A stretch of DNA of 64,000 bases, from assembly GCA_013391385.1 (NCBI GenBank), contig JACBFI010000008.1, positions 1-64,000 on the forward strand. Reading direction: 5' to 3'. Of this stretch, positions 44,376 to 53,213 are shown piece by piece; the first letter of the stretch is position 1, and the number at the start of each line of letters is the position of its first letter. The notes beneath the pieces were generated by a model that had not been told where the DNA came from, made no database searches, and saw only the letters and a list, made by a program, of their open reading frames with translations. Position numbers and translations under genes: made by a program. Source of the DNA: Sediminibacterium sp. Gen4 (GTDB lineage Bacteria; Bacteroidota; Bacteroidia; Chitinophagales; Chitinophagaceae).

Positions 44376-46133
44376 ATGCGTAATTTTTTTAAAACATTCT
44401 TTGCATCCTTACTGGCATTGATTGTGTTTACAGTGATAGGATTGTTTTTATTGATTGGATTTATTTCGAGTGCAGCATCACCTGAAGTACCGGTAGTAGG
44501 TTCTAAAGCAGTATTGGTACTTGACCTGTCCGTTAATTTCAAAGAACAATCTCAGGAAAACCCTTTTGGAGCTATTATCTCTAATGCAGAAGCAGAAATT
44601 CCATCACTTTTTGAAGTTGTGAGATTGTTGGATGAGGCGAAATCGGATTCATCTGTGAAGGGCTTATACATTTTAGCGGCAGACAATGCCAATGGTTTTT
44701 CTGCTAGTGAAGAATTACGTAAAGCTGTATTGGATTTCAAAAAATCAGGAAAGTTTGTACTGGCTTATGGAGAAACCATGACACAAAAAGCATACTATGT
44801 AGCCAACGCTGCTGAAAGAGTGTATGTGCATCCGCAGGGCGGATTGGAGTGGTCTGGCTTTTCTTCCAATCTCTTTTTTCTGAAGGGGATGCTGGATAAA
44901 CTACAAATTGAACCGCAAATATTTTATGCAGGGAAATTTAAGAGTGCTACCGAGCCACTGAGAGAAACCAAAATGACGGAAGCCAATCGTTTACAGACTG
45001 CAGTGTGGTTGGGTGATCTATATGCTTCTTTTTTGCGTTCTACAGCTACATCCAGAAATATGGATTCTACTACATTGCATCAATTGGCCATCAACGGTAC
45101 CATTCAAACAGCTGCAGATGCATTACAATATAAACTGGTAGATGGGTTGAAATATGATGATGAAGTAAAAGGAGAAATGCTCAAATGGTTAAAAAAGGAT
45201 CCCAAGTCATCGATTAATTTTGTAACCATCAATGAATATGCAAAAGCAACATCACTTGATAACTATGGCAGTGGCGGCAAAATAGCAGTGGTGTATGCGC
45301 AGGGCGATATTGTTAGTGGTGAAGGTGATGATGAGCAGGTAGGTAGTAATGTTTTCAAAAATGTATTGCGTAAAGCAAGATTGGATAAGGATGTAAAAGC
45401 CATTGTGCTTCGGGTGAATTCACCCGGAGGAAGTGCTTTGGCTAGTGATGTGATTTGGCGTGAAATTTCTTTGGCTAAACAAGTAAAACCTGTTGTAGTT
45501 AGTATGGGAGATGTGGCGGCCTCCGGTGGTTATTACATCGCATGTAATGCCAATGCTGTTTTCGCCAATGAAACAACTATTACAGGCTCTATTGGCGTAT
45601 TCAGTATTGTTCCGAATTTTGAATCTTTCCTAAAAAATAAATTAGGTATTACTACAGATCGAGTGCGTACAGCACCTTTTGCAGACATGGGAGCAGGTGA
45701 TCGTCCATTGACGGAAGCTGAAAAAAGATTTTTTCAATCAGCCACCGATTCTATCTATCATACTTTTAAAAGCAGAGTATCTGAAGGTCGTGATCGAAGC
45801 ATGGAATATGTAGATAGTATTGCACAGGGAAGGGTATGGACCGGTTCTAGGGCCATGCAAATTGGGCTGGTAGATAAAATTGGAACATTGCAAGATGCAA
45901 TTGAGCATGCGGCTGATCTGGCCAAAGTAGATAACTATCGGATCAGAGAATATCCTGAGAAAAAAGATTTGTTTCAACAGATCATGGGTAACTATAAAAA
46001 ATCCATCCAATCATCTTTCATCAGTGAAGAAATTGGCTTAGAGCAATGGAATTTCTTGAAGCAGCTAAAGCAAGTGAAACAAATGGTAGGAGAACCGCAG
46101 ACAAGAATGCCTTATTTTCTAACGGTTCACTAA
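44376..46133 (+). CDS. sppA: Signal peptide peptidase SppA (67 kDa type)
   Basis: A 585-residue inner-membrane serine protease that degrades cleaved signal peptides. The N-terminal membrane anchor (about 8-33) precedes two tandem crotonase-like protease domains. The Ser-Lys catalytic dyad is seen as Lys189 in GKFKSATEP and Ser383 in DVAASGGYYIA, which fits the known long-form SppA layout. The 3' end overlaps the convergent RES toxin gene by 15 bases. Confidence 0.92.
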   Translation: MRNFFKTFFASLLALIVFTVIGLFLLIGFISSAASPEVPVVGSKAVLVLDLSVNFKEQSQENPFGAIISNAEAEIPSLFEVVRLLDEAKSDSSVKGLYILAADNANGFSASEELRKAVLDFKKSGKFVLAYGETMTQKAYYVANAAERVYVHPQGGLEWSGFSSNLFFLKGMLDKLQIEPQIFYAGKFKSATEPLRETKMTEANRLQTAVWLGDLYASFLRSTATSRNMDSTTLHQLAINGTIQTAADALQYKLVDGLKYDDEVKGEMLKWLKKDPKSSINFVTINEYAKATSLDNYGSGGKIAVVYAQGDIVSGEGDDEQVGSNVFKNVLRKARLDKDVKAIVLRVNSPGGSALASDVIWREISLAKQVKPVVVSMGDVAASGGYYIACNANAVFANETTITGSIGVFSIVPNFESFLKNKLGITTDRVRTAPFADMGAGDRPLTEAEKRFFQSATDSIYHTFKSRVSEGRDRSMEYVDSIAQGRVWTGSRAMQIGLVDKIGTLQDAIEHAADLAKVDNYRIREYPEKKDLFQQIMGNYKKSIQSSFISEEIGLEQWNFLKQLKQVKQMVGEPQTRMPYFLTVH

Positions 46134-46583
46134 AGGGAATAATCGTTCATCAAAATAAAAATCACTCACTTCCTTCATGCGTATTTTAGCGTAGTCTTTA
46201 TGTAAAGGATTCAATAAAAAATTGGATTCTTGTGGAATGATGGCAGATGGACATTCAATTACCAATGCTTTTTTCTCTTGAAGTATTTCTGTACCCATCC
46301 ATTGGGTATAACTGATATCCTGCTGCCAGTTCTTTTTTAGATTTTTTGTAGTGATCTGATATTTACTGGCAGTATCGGGAAGGGTTAACTGGATTAATTT
46401 GAATGGTTGTAGTGCTTCAAAACTTCCTGCATTCACTAGAATCTCTAATAAAGACAAAGAAATGGTACCGCTGGTGTACAAAACGTTTGTACCTATATTA
46501 TTCCATCGTCCGCCGTGTAATTTTGCTCCGGTGCCGGTTAAGTCATCCGCAAATAAATGATGGGCAAAACGATAAAGGATCAT
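46119..46583 (-). CDS. RES-domain toxin of a type II toxin-antitoxin system
   Basis: A 154-residue RES-domain protein. Family features include YRFAHHLFADDLTGTGAKLHGGRWN at the start (shorter core GGRWNNIGTNVLYTS), SLSLLEILVN and the final PQESNFLLNPLHKDY. RES toxins degrade cellular NAD and so stop growth. Its ATG overlaps the antitoxin stop by 4 bases, giving coupled expression. Together with the antitoxin it forms a complete, intact module. Confidence 0.87.
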   Translation of the reverse strand: MILYRFAHHLFADDLTGTGAKLHGGRWNNIGTNVLYTSGTISLSLLEILVNAGSFEALQPFKLIQLTLPDTASKYQITTKNLKKNWQQDISYTQWMGTEILQEKKALVIECPSAIIPQESNFLLNPLHKDYAKIRMKEVSDFYFDERLFPLVNR

Positions 46584-47026
46584 GCGTAAATACCTTGCTG
46601 AATACGTACAAGTTGATGAATGGTTTCCTGAATACCACGGGCTGAAGCAAGCGATTGAAAATTGAGCACCTGCCCCATAACGAGTTTATCCTTTTTTAAC
46701 CATTGATAAAAGTTATCAGGAGAGGTAAAGGTAGAAAGACCTATATCAATGAGTTCTTGTAATTGCAAAATACGATCAGTATAAATACCTTCAAAAGAGC
46801 CATTGTTTTTGGCATAACGTTGTAGTGTACGCTCAGATAAATGCAAAATAGCCGCCCATTCACTTTGTGTAAAAGGAACTTTGTCAGCAATTTTTTTGAA
46901 TTTACGATAGGTGAATTCCGCAACCAATGGAACCGATACTTTGCTGGTAGGAATATAAGGCATAGCAAACTCCTCTACCATACGATTGGTAGTGTTGGGT
47001 GGAGTTACTTTTTTTGCTTTTGCCAT
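46580..47026 (-). CDS. Xre/MbcA/ParS-type antitoxin
   Basis: The 148-residue antitoxin partner. A short charged N-terminus leads to a helix-turn-helix-like segment (FTQSEWAAILHLSERTLQRYAK) and a C-terminal DUF2384 region (GIYTDRILQLQELIDIGLS, FYQWLKKDK, ARGIQETIHQLVRIQQG) that binds the toxin. Such antitoxins usually autoregulate the operon. A TTG start at 47047 is also in frame, but the ATG at 47026 is preferred. A TATATTTG box lies just upstream. Confidence 0.85.
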   Translation of the reverse strand: MAKAKKVTPPNTTNRMVEEFAMPYIPTSKVSVPLVAEFTYRKFKKIADKVPFTQSEWAAILHLSERTLQRYAKNNGSFEGIYTDRILQLQELIDIGLSTFTSPDNFYQWLKKDKLVMGQVLNFQSLASARGIQETIHQLVRIQQGIYA

Positions 47027-47044
47027 ATCGTCACTTTTGTCATC

Positions 47045-47052
47045 CAAATATA
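47045..47052 (-). promoter_or_regulatory. Likely -7 box of the RES/Xre operon
   Basis: TATATTTG on the minus strand, 18 bases before the antitoxin ATG. CAAAT and ATTTG (47045-47061) form a short inverted repeat over it, a possible site for autoregulation. No clear -33 element was found. Confidence 0.4.
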
Positions 47053-47089
47053 CGACATTTGTCTTAATATCTAACTGATCTCATCTTTT

Positions 47090-47119
47090 TTTGGATTGTT
47101 TCAGAAAAGGATAGATTTG
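47090..47119 (+). promoter_or_regulatory. Promoter of the ABC permease operon
   Basis: TTTG (47090-47093), 18-base spacer, TAGATTTG (47112-47119): a full match to the Bacteroidota consensus, ending 17 bases before the permease ATG. It shows the permease has its own start. Confidence 0.65.
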
Positions 47120-47135
47120 TAGCCAATTGAAGGAT

Positions 47136-48242
47136 ATGTCAGCACACTATAGTCAATTTAAGGCGATGTTAGCCATTACCCGGGCTAGTCTGAAAGCGGT
47201 ATTCAGAAGTCCGTCGGCAGTTATTTTCAGTATAGCATTTCCTTTGATATTCATCCTGGTTTTCGGATTTGTAGGCAGTGGGGGGAAAGTCTCACTAAGT
47301 ATTGCTTTTGCACAGCAGACAGACACCCTTAATCCCATCTATCCATCATTAAAAAAGATACCCGGTATACGCATCATTGAAAAATCGGCACAGGAGTTAA
47401 AAGAAGATCTTGAAAAAGGACGATTGACCGCTATCGTCGATATACAAAAGTCGGGGTTGGAGAATCCGCCATATACTATTCAGTTATCCAGTTCGGAAGC
47501 AGTAAACCCGCAAAACTTACAAGTACTTCGTTCTATATTAAATGCGGTGATAGCCGGTATCAATCAACAAACATTTGCGAATACACCCACCATCGCGCTG
47601 GTGAATAGTGAAGTTGAAAAGATTCCGGGTCGTGTCTATCGTACGATTGATTTTATTTTACCCGGACAGTTAGGTTTTTCTTTATTGAGCGCCGGTGTAT
47701 TTGGGGTAGCTTTTTTGTTTTTCAATTTGCGTCAACAATTGGTGTTGAAGCGGTTTTATGCCACACCTATCAGAAGACCTTATATTGTTTTGGGAGAAGC
47801 ATTGAGCAGGGTCATCTTTCAAATGATGACCGCAGTGATCATTATAGGGGTGGGACATTTTGCATTTAAATTCACACTCGTCAATGGTATGGAAACCTTT
47901 TTGACGATTATGTTGCTGAGTTTTATTGCGCTGATACTTTTTATGGGATTTGGATTTATCGTGAGTAGTCTGGCAAAAAATGAAAGCAGTATTCCCCCAT
48001 TTGCCAATCTGATTACACTTCCCCAGTTTTTGTTAGCAGGGACTTTTTTTTCCATTGACGCATTTCCTTCTTGGTTACAGCCGCTTTGTAAAATATTGCC
48101 ATTGACTCATTTCAATAATGCGATGCGAAATATTGCATTTGAAGGAGCGGGGTTGGCGGCTTGTGGACAAGAGTTATTGATATTGGGAGCATGGACCATT
48201 GTGGTATATGCCGTTGCTTTTAAGACCTTTAAATGGGAATAA
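47136..48242 (+). CDS. ABC-2 type transporter permease
   Basis: A 368-residue permease with one N-terminal membrane segment, a long periplasmic region (about 50-180) and five C-terminal membrane segments. RPYIVLGEALSRVIFQMM and GFGFIVSSLAKNESS are ABC-2 features. The ATPase that should energise it is not next to it: upstream is the toxin-antitoxin module, downstream an SRPBCC protein. It must use an ATPase elsewhere or have lost its partner. The ATG at 47136 is preferred over the TTG at 47127. Confidence 0.83.
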   Translation: MSAHYSQFKAMLAITRASLKAVFRSPSAVIFSIAFPLIFILVFGFVGSGGKVSLSIAFAQQTDTLNPIYPSLKKIPGIRIIEKSAQELKEDLEKGRLTAIVDIQKSGLENPPYTIQLSSSEAVNPQNLQVLRSILNAVIAGINQQTFANTPTIALVNSEVEKIPGRVYRTIDFILPGQLGFSLLSAGVFGVAFLFFNLRQQLVLKRFYATPIRRPYIVLGEALSRVIFQMMTAVIIIGVGHFAFKFTLVNGMETFLTIMLLSFIALILFMGFGFIVSSLAKNESSIPPFANLITLPQFLLAGTFFSIDAFPSWLQPLCKILPLTHFNNAMRNIAFEGAGLAACGQELLILGAWTIVVYAVAFKTFKWE

Positions 48243-48243
48243 T

Positions 48244-48747
48244 ATGAAACTGCTCAAATTAGGATTGATTAGCTTGGTGATTTTGTTTTTGTTAGCTACC
48301 ATCATGGGAGCGATGCTACCTTCCAAAGTATTGGTATCAAGAGCAGTCAACATCAAAGCCCCCATTGATTCAGTACGAAATCAAATAGAAGATATCCGCC
48401 AATGGCCAAATTGGGTTGAGGGAATGAATGATCCATCCGTTCATATTCAATCTTCCGTCAATGCACAGATCGGTAAAAGCGAAGTAACCATTGCAGAAAA
48501 AAATGATAGCACCGTTATCAGCACTTGGATAACGGCAAAGGGTAAGCCTCAAATCAGTACCATGCGTGTCATTTACCAACCACAGCAGGGAGTCACCATT
48601 GTACAGTGGCAATTTGAGCAATCCATCGGTTGGTTGCCATGGGAAAGACTGGGTTCTATTATGAATGATAAGATCTTAGGTCCTATGATGGAGAAGAATT
48701 TAGACCAACTTAAACGACTGATAGAGGCAGAAACTAGCAGTTTGTAG
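48244..48747 (+). CDS. SRPBCC (START-like) protein
   Basis: A 167-residue protein with one N-terminal membrane anchor (MKLLKLGLISLVILFLLATI). A SRPBCC/polyketide-cyclase-like domain follows, with VSRAVNIKAPIDSVRNQIED and WPNWVEGMNDPS typical of the fold. It may bind a hydrophobic ligand; the role is unknown. It starts 1 base after the permease stop, so it is in the same operon. Confidence 0.75.
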   Translation: MKLLKLGLISLVILFLLATIMGAMLPSKVLVSRAVNIKAPIDSVRNQIEDIRQWPNWVEGMNDPSVHIQSSVNAQIGKSEVTIAEKNDSTVISTWITAKGKPQISTMRVIYQPQQGVTIVQWQFEQSIGWLPWERLGSIMNDKILGPMMEKNLDQLKRLIEAETSSL

Positions 48748-48929
48748 AATTTTCTTGCTGATTTATCCCCATTTTCTAAAATTTATTTGCGTTTATTTGC
48801 GTTTTTAGAAAAAAAGTTGCAGTTTTATACAAGGGTTACAACTAATGTTTGTTAGTTTTAGGCGAGTTCAAGATTCAGTTAAACAACTTCTTATTAGGGT
48901 ATATGGGAGTTGTTGGTTGTTAAATGAAA

Positions 48930-48962
48930 AAAGCCATCCGTCTCAGGCGGATGGCTTTCTCT
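48930..48962. terminator. Intrinsic terminator, 11-bp stem
   Basis: AAAGCCATCCG (48930-48940) and CGGATGGCTTT (48948-48958) with a 7-base loop, A-rich before and T-rich after. It serves the permease/SRPBCC unit and the convergent queA. The rest of 48748-48978 holds nothing else I can identify. Confidence 0.82.
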
Positions 48963-48978
48963 TTGAAAGTATAGGATG

Positions 48979-50028
48979 TTAGATGATTAACAATGCATCA
49001 CCATAACTAAAGAATCGATACTTATCTTTTATCGCTTTTTTATAAGCTTCCATCGCCAAATCATAACCGGCAAATGCACAGGTCATAATCAGCAGACTGG
49101 TTTTTGGTAAATGGAAATTGGTCACCAGACTATCTGCAACATTGAAATTGTAGGGAGGGTGAATGAAGTGATTGGTCCAGCCTTCACTTGGTTTCAACAA
49201 TTTCTGAGCAGTGAAGCTACTCTCCATTGCACGCATGGTTGTGGTGCCGATAGAGCAGATGCGATGTCCGCCTTCTTTTGCTTTATTCACGATCTTACAT
49301 GCTTCCTCTGAAATGGCATAATATTCAGCATCCATTTTGTGTTTGCTGAGATCTTCCACTTCAATCGGACGGAAGGTTCCCAATCCGGTATGTAATGTTA
49401 CTTCTGCAAAACGAATGCCCAGAATTTCGCAACGCTTGATCAGCTCTTTACTGAAATGCAAACCTGCAGTAGGGGCAGCAACAGCGCCTTCATGCTTAGC
49501 ATATACAGTCTGGTAGCGTTCCTTATCTTCTTCATCAGGCTTACGCTTGATATATTTCGGAAGAGGGGTTTCGCCTAAAAACTCCAACATTTTCTTGAAG
49601 CTTTCGTCATCATCATCCCACAGGAAACGGATGGTACGTCCACGGCTGGTGGTGTTGTCGATCACTTCAGCAACCAGTTCTTCGTTGTCGCCGAAATACA
49701 ATTTGTTGCCCACACGAATCTTTCTTGCGGGATCAACGATCACATCCCACAGACGGTTGGGTTTGTTGAGTTCACGCAGTAAGAATACTTCGATCTTGGC
49801 GCCGGTTTTTTCTTTGCGGCCATACATACGTGCAGGGAACACTTTGGTATTGTTCACTACAAATACGTCTTTGTCGTCGTAGTACTCCAGGATATCACGG
49901 AAATGTCTGTTTTCCATGTGACCACTTTTACGATCAACAACCATCAATCGGCTGTCTTCTCTTTTCTTGGTCGGGTGCTGCGCAATAAGGTTAAGGGGTA
50001 AATCGAACTTAAATTGAGATAATTTCAT
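48979..50028 (-). CDS. queA: S-adenosylmethionine:tRNA ribosyltransferase-isomerase
   Basis: A 349-residue enzyme that converts preQ1 in tRNA to epoxyqueuosine using SAM. It shows [51 protein letters not shown] and [13 protein letters not shown], all diagnostic. The frame opens further up to 50151, but the ATG at 50028 ([11 protein letters not shown]) is the natural start. A TACCTTTG box is 28 bases upstream. No preQ1 riboswitch was recognised. Confidence 0.95.
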   Translation of the reverse strand: MKLSQFKFDLPLNLIAQHPTKKREDSRLMVVDRKSGHMENRHFRDILEYYDDKDVFVVNNTKVFPARMYGRKEKTGAKIEVFLLRELNKPNRLWDVIVDPARKIRVGNKLYFGDNEELVAEVIDNTTSRGRTIRFLWDDDDESFKKMLEFLGETPLPKYIKRKPDEEDKERYQTVYAKHEGAVAAPTAGLHFSKELIKRCEILGIRFAEVTLHTGLGTFRPIEVEDLSKHKMDAEYYAISEEACKIVNKAKEGGHRICSIGTTTMRAMESSFTAQKLLKPSEGWTNHFIHPPYNFNVADSLVTNFHLPKTSLLIMTCAFAGYDLAMEAYKKAIKDKYRFFSYGDALLII

Positions 50029-50056
50029 GTTACGGCATGATTTTTTATGAAGTCGG

Positions 50057-50064
50057 CAAAGGTA
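50057..50064 (-). promoter_or_regulatory. -7 box of queA
   Basis: TACCTTTG on the minus strand matches TAnnTTTG; the start site would be near 50050. The -33 region is T-rich but lacks a clean TTG. Confidence 0.45.
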
Positions 50065-50152
50065 CGGAATTTTCCCTGCTTTAAAAACTGTTGTTACAGA
50101 TTTAGGGGGATAATATTTTCCAATTCCGTAGACATATTGAAGGGCTTTCACC

Positions 50153-50160
50153 TAATTTTG
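50153..50160 (+). promoter_or_regulatory. Possible -7 box of the ccmC operon
   Basis: TAATTTTG lies 54 bases before the ccmC ATG. The nearest TTG upstream (50137) is only 13 bases away, so the match is partial. Confidence 0.35.
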
Positions 50161-50214
50161 CGCCAACAGTTGTTAGTTTGACTGGTGTTAAGGGAAAACT
50201 GTAAAAACCCGATC

Positions 50215-50895
50215 ATGATTCGAAAAGTCTGGTGGAAGATATTAGCTATTGTTCTATTGCTCTACACCTGTTCCTATGGGTTTCTGGTGAAAATACCCAA
50301 GTTGGATGACCGATTACAAGAGTCTATCCGCAATTTCTTTTTCCATGTACCTATGTGGTTTGCCATGATGATTCTCTTGGGTGTTTCTGTTGTATACGCT
50401 ATCAAGTATCTGCGCAGCAGGAATCAGGTCCATGACTTTTACTCTTCTGCCTTCGCGATTACAGGTACCATTTTTGGTTTCCTAGGTCTTACTACCGGAG
50501 CCATCTGGGCCAACTACCAGTGGGGAAGTCCTTGGAGCGGTGATCCCAAACAAAACGGAGCCGCTATCGCTATGCTCATCTACCTGGCCTATTTCGTTTT
50601 GCGTGGTAGTATGAATGAAGAAGAAAAGAAAGCAAGGATTGGGGCAGTCTATAATATTTTCGCCTTTTTTATGCTTTTTCCAACACTTTGGATTCTACCC
50701 AGACTTACAGAGTCCTTGCATCCGGGTGGAGAAGGCAGTGAAGGTAATCCTGGTTTGAATGGGAAAGATATGGACGCCAATATGCGTTCTGTCTTTTATC
50801 CGGCAGTGATTGGCTGGACTTTACTCGGTGTTTGGATCAGTACTTTGCGTATTCGATATGAAATTTTAAAAGAACAACAACTTATTCATGAATAA
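50215..50895 (+). CDS. ccmC: Cytochrome c biogenesis protein CcmC/CcsA
   Basis: A 226-residue heme-handling membrane protein with about six membrane segments. The WWD-type heme motif appears as WANYQWGSPWSGDPKQ, close to the usual W-A-x4-WG-x2-W pattern but with SGD where many have NWD. It presents heme for cytochrome c maturation. The ATG at 50215 is used; the upstream frame opens at 50185. It overlaps the CcmD-like gene by 8 bases. Confidence 0.85.
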   Translation: MIRKVWWKILAIVLLLYTCSYGFLVKIPKLDDRLQESIRNFFFHVPMWFAMMILLGVSVVYAIKYLRSRNQVHDFYSSAFAITGTIFGFLGLTTGAIWANYQWGSPWSGDPKQNGAAIAMLIYLAYFVLRGSMNEEEKKARIGAVYNIFAFFMLFPTLWILPRLTESLHPGGEGSEGNPGLNGKDMDANMRSVFYPAVIGWTLLGVWISTLRIRYEILKEQQLIHE

Positions 50896-51103
50896 ACTAC
50901 TGAAAACCATTTATACATTCGCAGCCATATTGCTGTTCCATGTTGCTGCATCAGCACAAGAAGTTGCAGCTGAAAATGATGTGATGAGAAGTAATGGTAA
51001 GATATACGTAGTGATGGCAGTAGTACTTACGATCATTATCGGATTATTCATCTACCTAGCATCATTAGATAAAAAGATCAGTAAACTAGAAAAGAAAAGT
51101 TAA
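50888..51103 (+). CDS. CcmD-like small membrane protein
   Basis: A 71-residue protein with a signal-like N-terminus (ILLFHVAASA), one membrane segment (IYVVMAVVLTIIIGLFIYLA) and a Lys-rich tail. Size, topology and position right after ccmC fit the CcmD family, which holds heme with CcmC/E. A class C hairpin follows immediately after the TAA. Confidence 0.7.
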   Translation: MNKLLKTIYTFAAILLFHVAASAQEVAAENDVMRSNGKIYVVMAVVLTIIIGLFIYLASLDKKISKLEKKS

Positions 51104-51156
51104 TAGTCCATAGACCATGGTCCATGGACTATGGTCTATCAACTATCAGCTAAACC
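51104..51156. repeat. Word-repeat hairpin element, class C
   Basis: TAGTCCATAGACCATGG leads to a near-perfect palindrome centred on TCCATGGA, then ACTATCAGC words. Bases 51110-51143 equal 37349-37382 exactly. It begins directly after the CcmD-like stop codon. Confidence 0.85.
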
Positions 51157-51186
51157 ATAAAAGTCAAAAACAAAAACGATTAGCTC

Positions 51187-52608
51187 ATGTCAGATCACAA
51201 ACCGTATAGCTTCTTTCAAAGTGTTGAGAGAAGTTTTGATAAAGCGGCCAAGTTTACCAAATGGGAGAAGGGTTTGCTAGAACAGATCAAAGCCTGTAAC
51301 AGCATCTACAGTATGCGTTTTCCCGTAAAAATGGATGATGGCCGTATTGAAGTTATTGAAGCATACCGTGTGCAACATTCGCAGCATAAATCGCCTTGTA
51401 AAGGTGGTATCCGTTTCAGTGAAGAAGTGAATCAGGATGAAGTGATGGCACTGGCATCTTTGATGACTTACAAATGTGCGATTGTAAACGTACCATTTGG
51501 TGGTGGTAAAGGCGGTATCAAAATCAACCCTCGTAACCACAGTGCGTATGAATTAGAAAAAATCACACGTCGTTATACTGCTGAACTGGTGAAGAAAAAT
51601 TTCATTGGTCCAGGTATTGACGTGCCTGCTCCGGATTACGGAACAGGCGAACGTGAAATGGCATGGATAGTAGATACTTATGCCTCTTTGAAACCAGGTG
51701 AAATTGATGCTGCGGGTTGTGTTACCGGTAAACCTGTTACACAAGGTGGTGTTCGCGGAAGAAAAGAAGCTACCGGCTTAGGTGTTTTCTACGGTATCCG
51801 TGAAGTATGCAATATGCCCGATGTGATGAAAAAACTCGGATTGGCTATTGGTGTGCAAGGAAAATCTGTTGTTGTACAAGGGTTGGGTAATGTGGGATAC
51901 CATTCTGCAAAATTCTTCCGTGAAGCAGGTTCAAAAGTAATATCTATCGCGGAATATGAAGGTGCTATTTTCAATGCAGATGGATTGAATGAAGAAGAAG
52001 TATTCCAGCATAGAAAGAAAACAGGATCTATTTTAAATTTCCCCGGCGCTACCAACTTGGCAAAGAGTACAGATGCATTGGAACTGGAATGTGATATTTT
52101 AATTCCTGCTGCTTTAGAGAATGTCATCAATGGCGATAATGCTCCTCGTGTAAAAGCAAAAATTATCGGAGAAGCTGCTAACGGACCATTAACTCCGGAA
52201 GCAGATGAAATATTTGCCGCCAAAGGAACATTGGTAGTTCCTGATATGTACCTGAATGCAGGTGGTGTAACCGTTTCTTATTTTGAGTGGTTAAAGAACC
52301 TGAGTCATGTGCGTTATGGTCGTATGGAAAAACGTTTTACTGAAAACATGAATAACCATATCCTCGGACAAATTGAGGAGCTTACTGGTAAGCAGGTTTC
52401 AGGGAAAGAGCGTTCTTTCATTTTACATGGACCTGAAGAAGTAGATCTGGTACACAGTGGATTGGAAGAAACCATGATCACTGCTACTCGTGAGATCATG
52501 GAGATTTGGAAGAATAATCCTGAAATTCCTGATATGCGTACTGCAGCATATGTATGTGCCATCAATAAAGTAGGCACTTCATACGCTGAGTTGGGTATAT
52601 TCCCATAA
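51187..52608 (+). CDS. Glu/Leu/Phe/Val dehydrogenase (glutamate dehydrogenase-like)
   Basis: A 473-residue NAD(P)-dependent amino acid dehydrogenase. The catalytic Lys lies in [13 protein letters not shown], with the upstream substrate-binding segment [19 protein letters not shown]. The coenzyme domain has the Rossmann motif [15 protein letters not shown]. The large size and the [20 protein letters not shown] segment suggest a glutamate dehydrogenase. Direction (ammonia assimilation or catabolism) and NAD or NADP preference are not readable. In many relatives it follows ccmC/ccmD, as here. Confidence 0.92.
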   Translation: MSDHKPYSFFQSVERSFDKAAKFTKWEKGLLEQIKACNSIYSMRFPVKMDDGRIEVIEAYRVQHSQHKSPCKGGIRFSEEVNQDEVMALASLMTYKCAIVNVPFGGGKGGIKINPRNHSAYELEKITRRYTAELVKKNFIGPGIDVPAPDYGTGEREMAWIVDTYASLKPGEIDAAGCVTGKPVTQGGVRGRKEATGLGVFYGIREVCNMPDVMKKLGLAIGVQGKSVVVQGLGNVGYHSAKFFREAGSKVISIAEYEGAIFNADGLNEEEVFQHRKKTGSILNFPGATNLAKSTDALELECDILIPAALENVINGDNAPRVKAKIIGEAANGPLTPEADEIFAAKGTLVVPDMYLNAGGVTVSYFEWLKNLSHVRYGRMEKRFTENMNNHILGQIEELTGKQVSGKERSFILHGPEEVDLVHSGLEETMITATREIMEIWKNNPEIPDMRTAAYVCAINKVGTSYAELGIFP

Positions 52609-52624
52609 TAGTACCGATCTATTT

Positions 52625-52692
52625 TAGATGTCGGATATCGGATGTCTGATTTGAATTTTACGTTCAATCAGACATTAGATATCCGATATTTT
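52625..52692. repeat. Word-repeat hairpin element, class B (GATATCGGATGTC)
   Basis: A long imperfect inverted repeat of GGATATCGGATGTCTGATTTGAA-type words fills the gap between the convergent dehydrogenase and nuclease-like genes, ending against the latter's stop codon at 52693. Confidence 0.75.
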
Positions 52693-53127
52693 TTATTGGT
52701 AGGAGGGAATGGTATTCAAAGTAGTAAACTGATTATTTTCTTTTCCGATTCCTCGGGTTTCATTTCCATTGGTAACAATCAAGTAATCTGCTTGAACGAT
52801 GGTTTGATAACGCAGTAATTGTTGCATGACAGATTCATTGATGGGGACATTCATTTCCTTACATTCAATCAATAGCCAAGGATAATCATTTTTATATACA
52901 AGAATATCAAAGCGCTTTTTTAATTCTCCGATTTGTATTTCTTTCTCGATGGCTATCAATGATGCAGGATAATGCATCACTTGCAGCAGGTACTGAAGAA
53001 AGTTTTGTCGCACCCATTCTTCCGGTGTTAGCCGGATCCATTTTTTCCTCAAAGGATCAAAAATATACTCCTTCTCTTCTCTGGTTTCTATTTTGAAAGG
53101 ATAGGAGGGGTAGCTTATTTTAATCAT
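52693..53127 (-). CDS. HSDR_N-domain nuclease-like protein
   Basis: A 144-residue protein matching the type I restriction enzyme R N-terminal domain (HSDR_N_2). The PD-(D/E)xK-like core is RFDILVYKNDYPWLLIECK, with the Asp and Glu-x-Lys positions intact. The N-terminal half (EEKEYIFDPLRKKWIRLTPEEWVRQ) is typical of the family. No methylase, specificity or helicase genes lie nearby, so it is not a restriction system by itself. The role is unknown. Confidence 0.8.
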   Translation of the reverse strand: MIKISYPSYPFKIETREEKEYIFDPLRKKWIRLTPEEWVRQNFLQYLLQVMHYPASLIAIEKEIQIGELKKRFDILVYKNDYPWLLIECKEMNVPINESVMQQLLRYQTIVQADYLIVTNGNETRGIGKENNQFTTLNTIPSYQ

Positions 53128-53213
53128 ACTACTTGCAAATAGAATTGATTTTTTGTATTTTAGCCAATTAGCCTGATCAAAGATAACCGGCAGTCCATCA
53201 AAATAGTCATGTT

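Noticed and set aside
50029-50110. preQ1 riboswitch upstream of queA
   Set aside because: No C-rich loop or pseudoknot pattern could be found; only a TAnnTTTG box.
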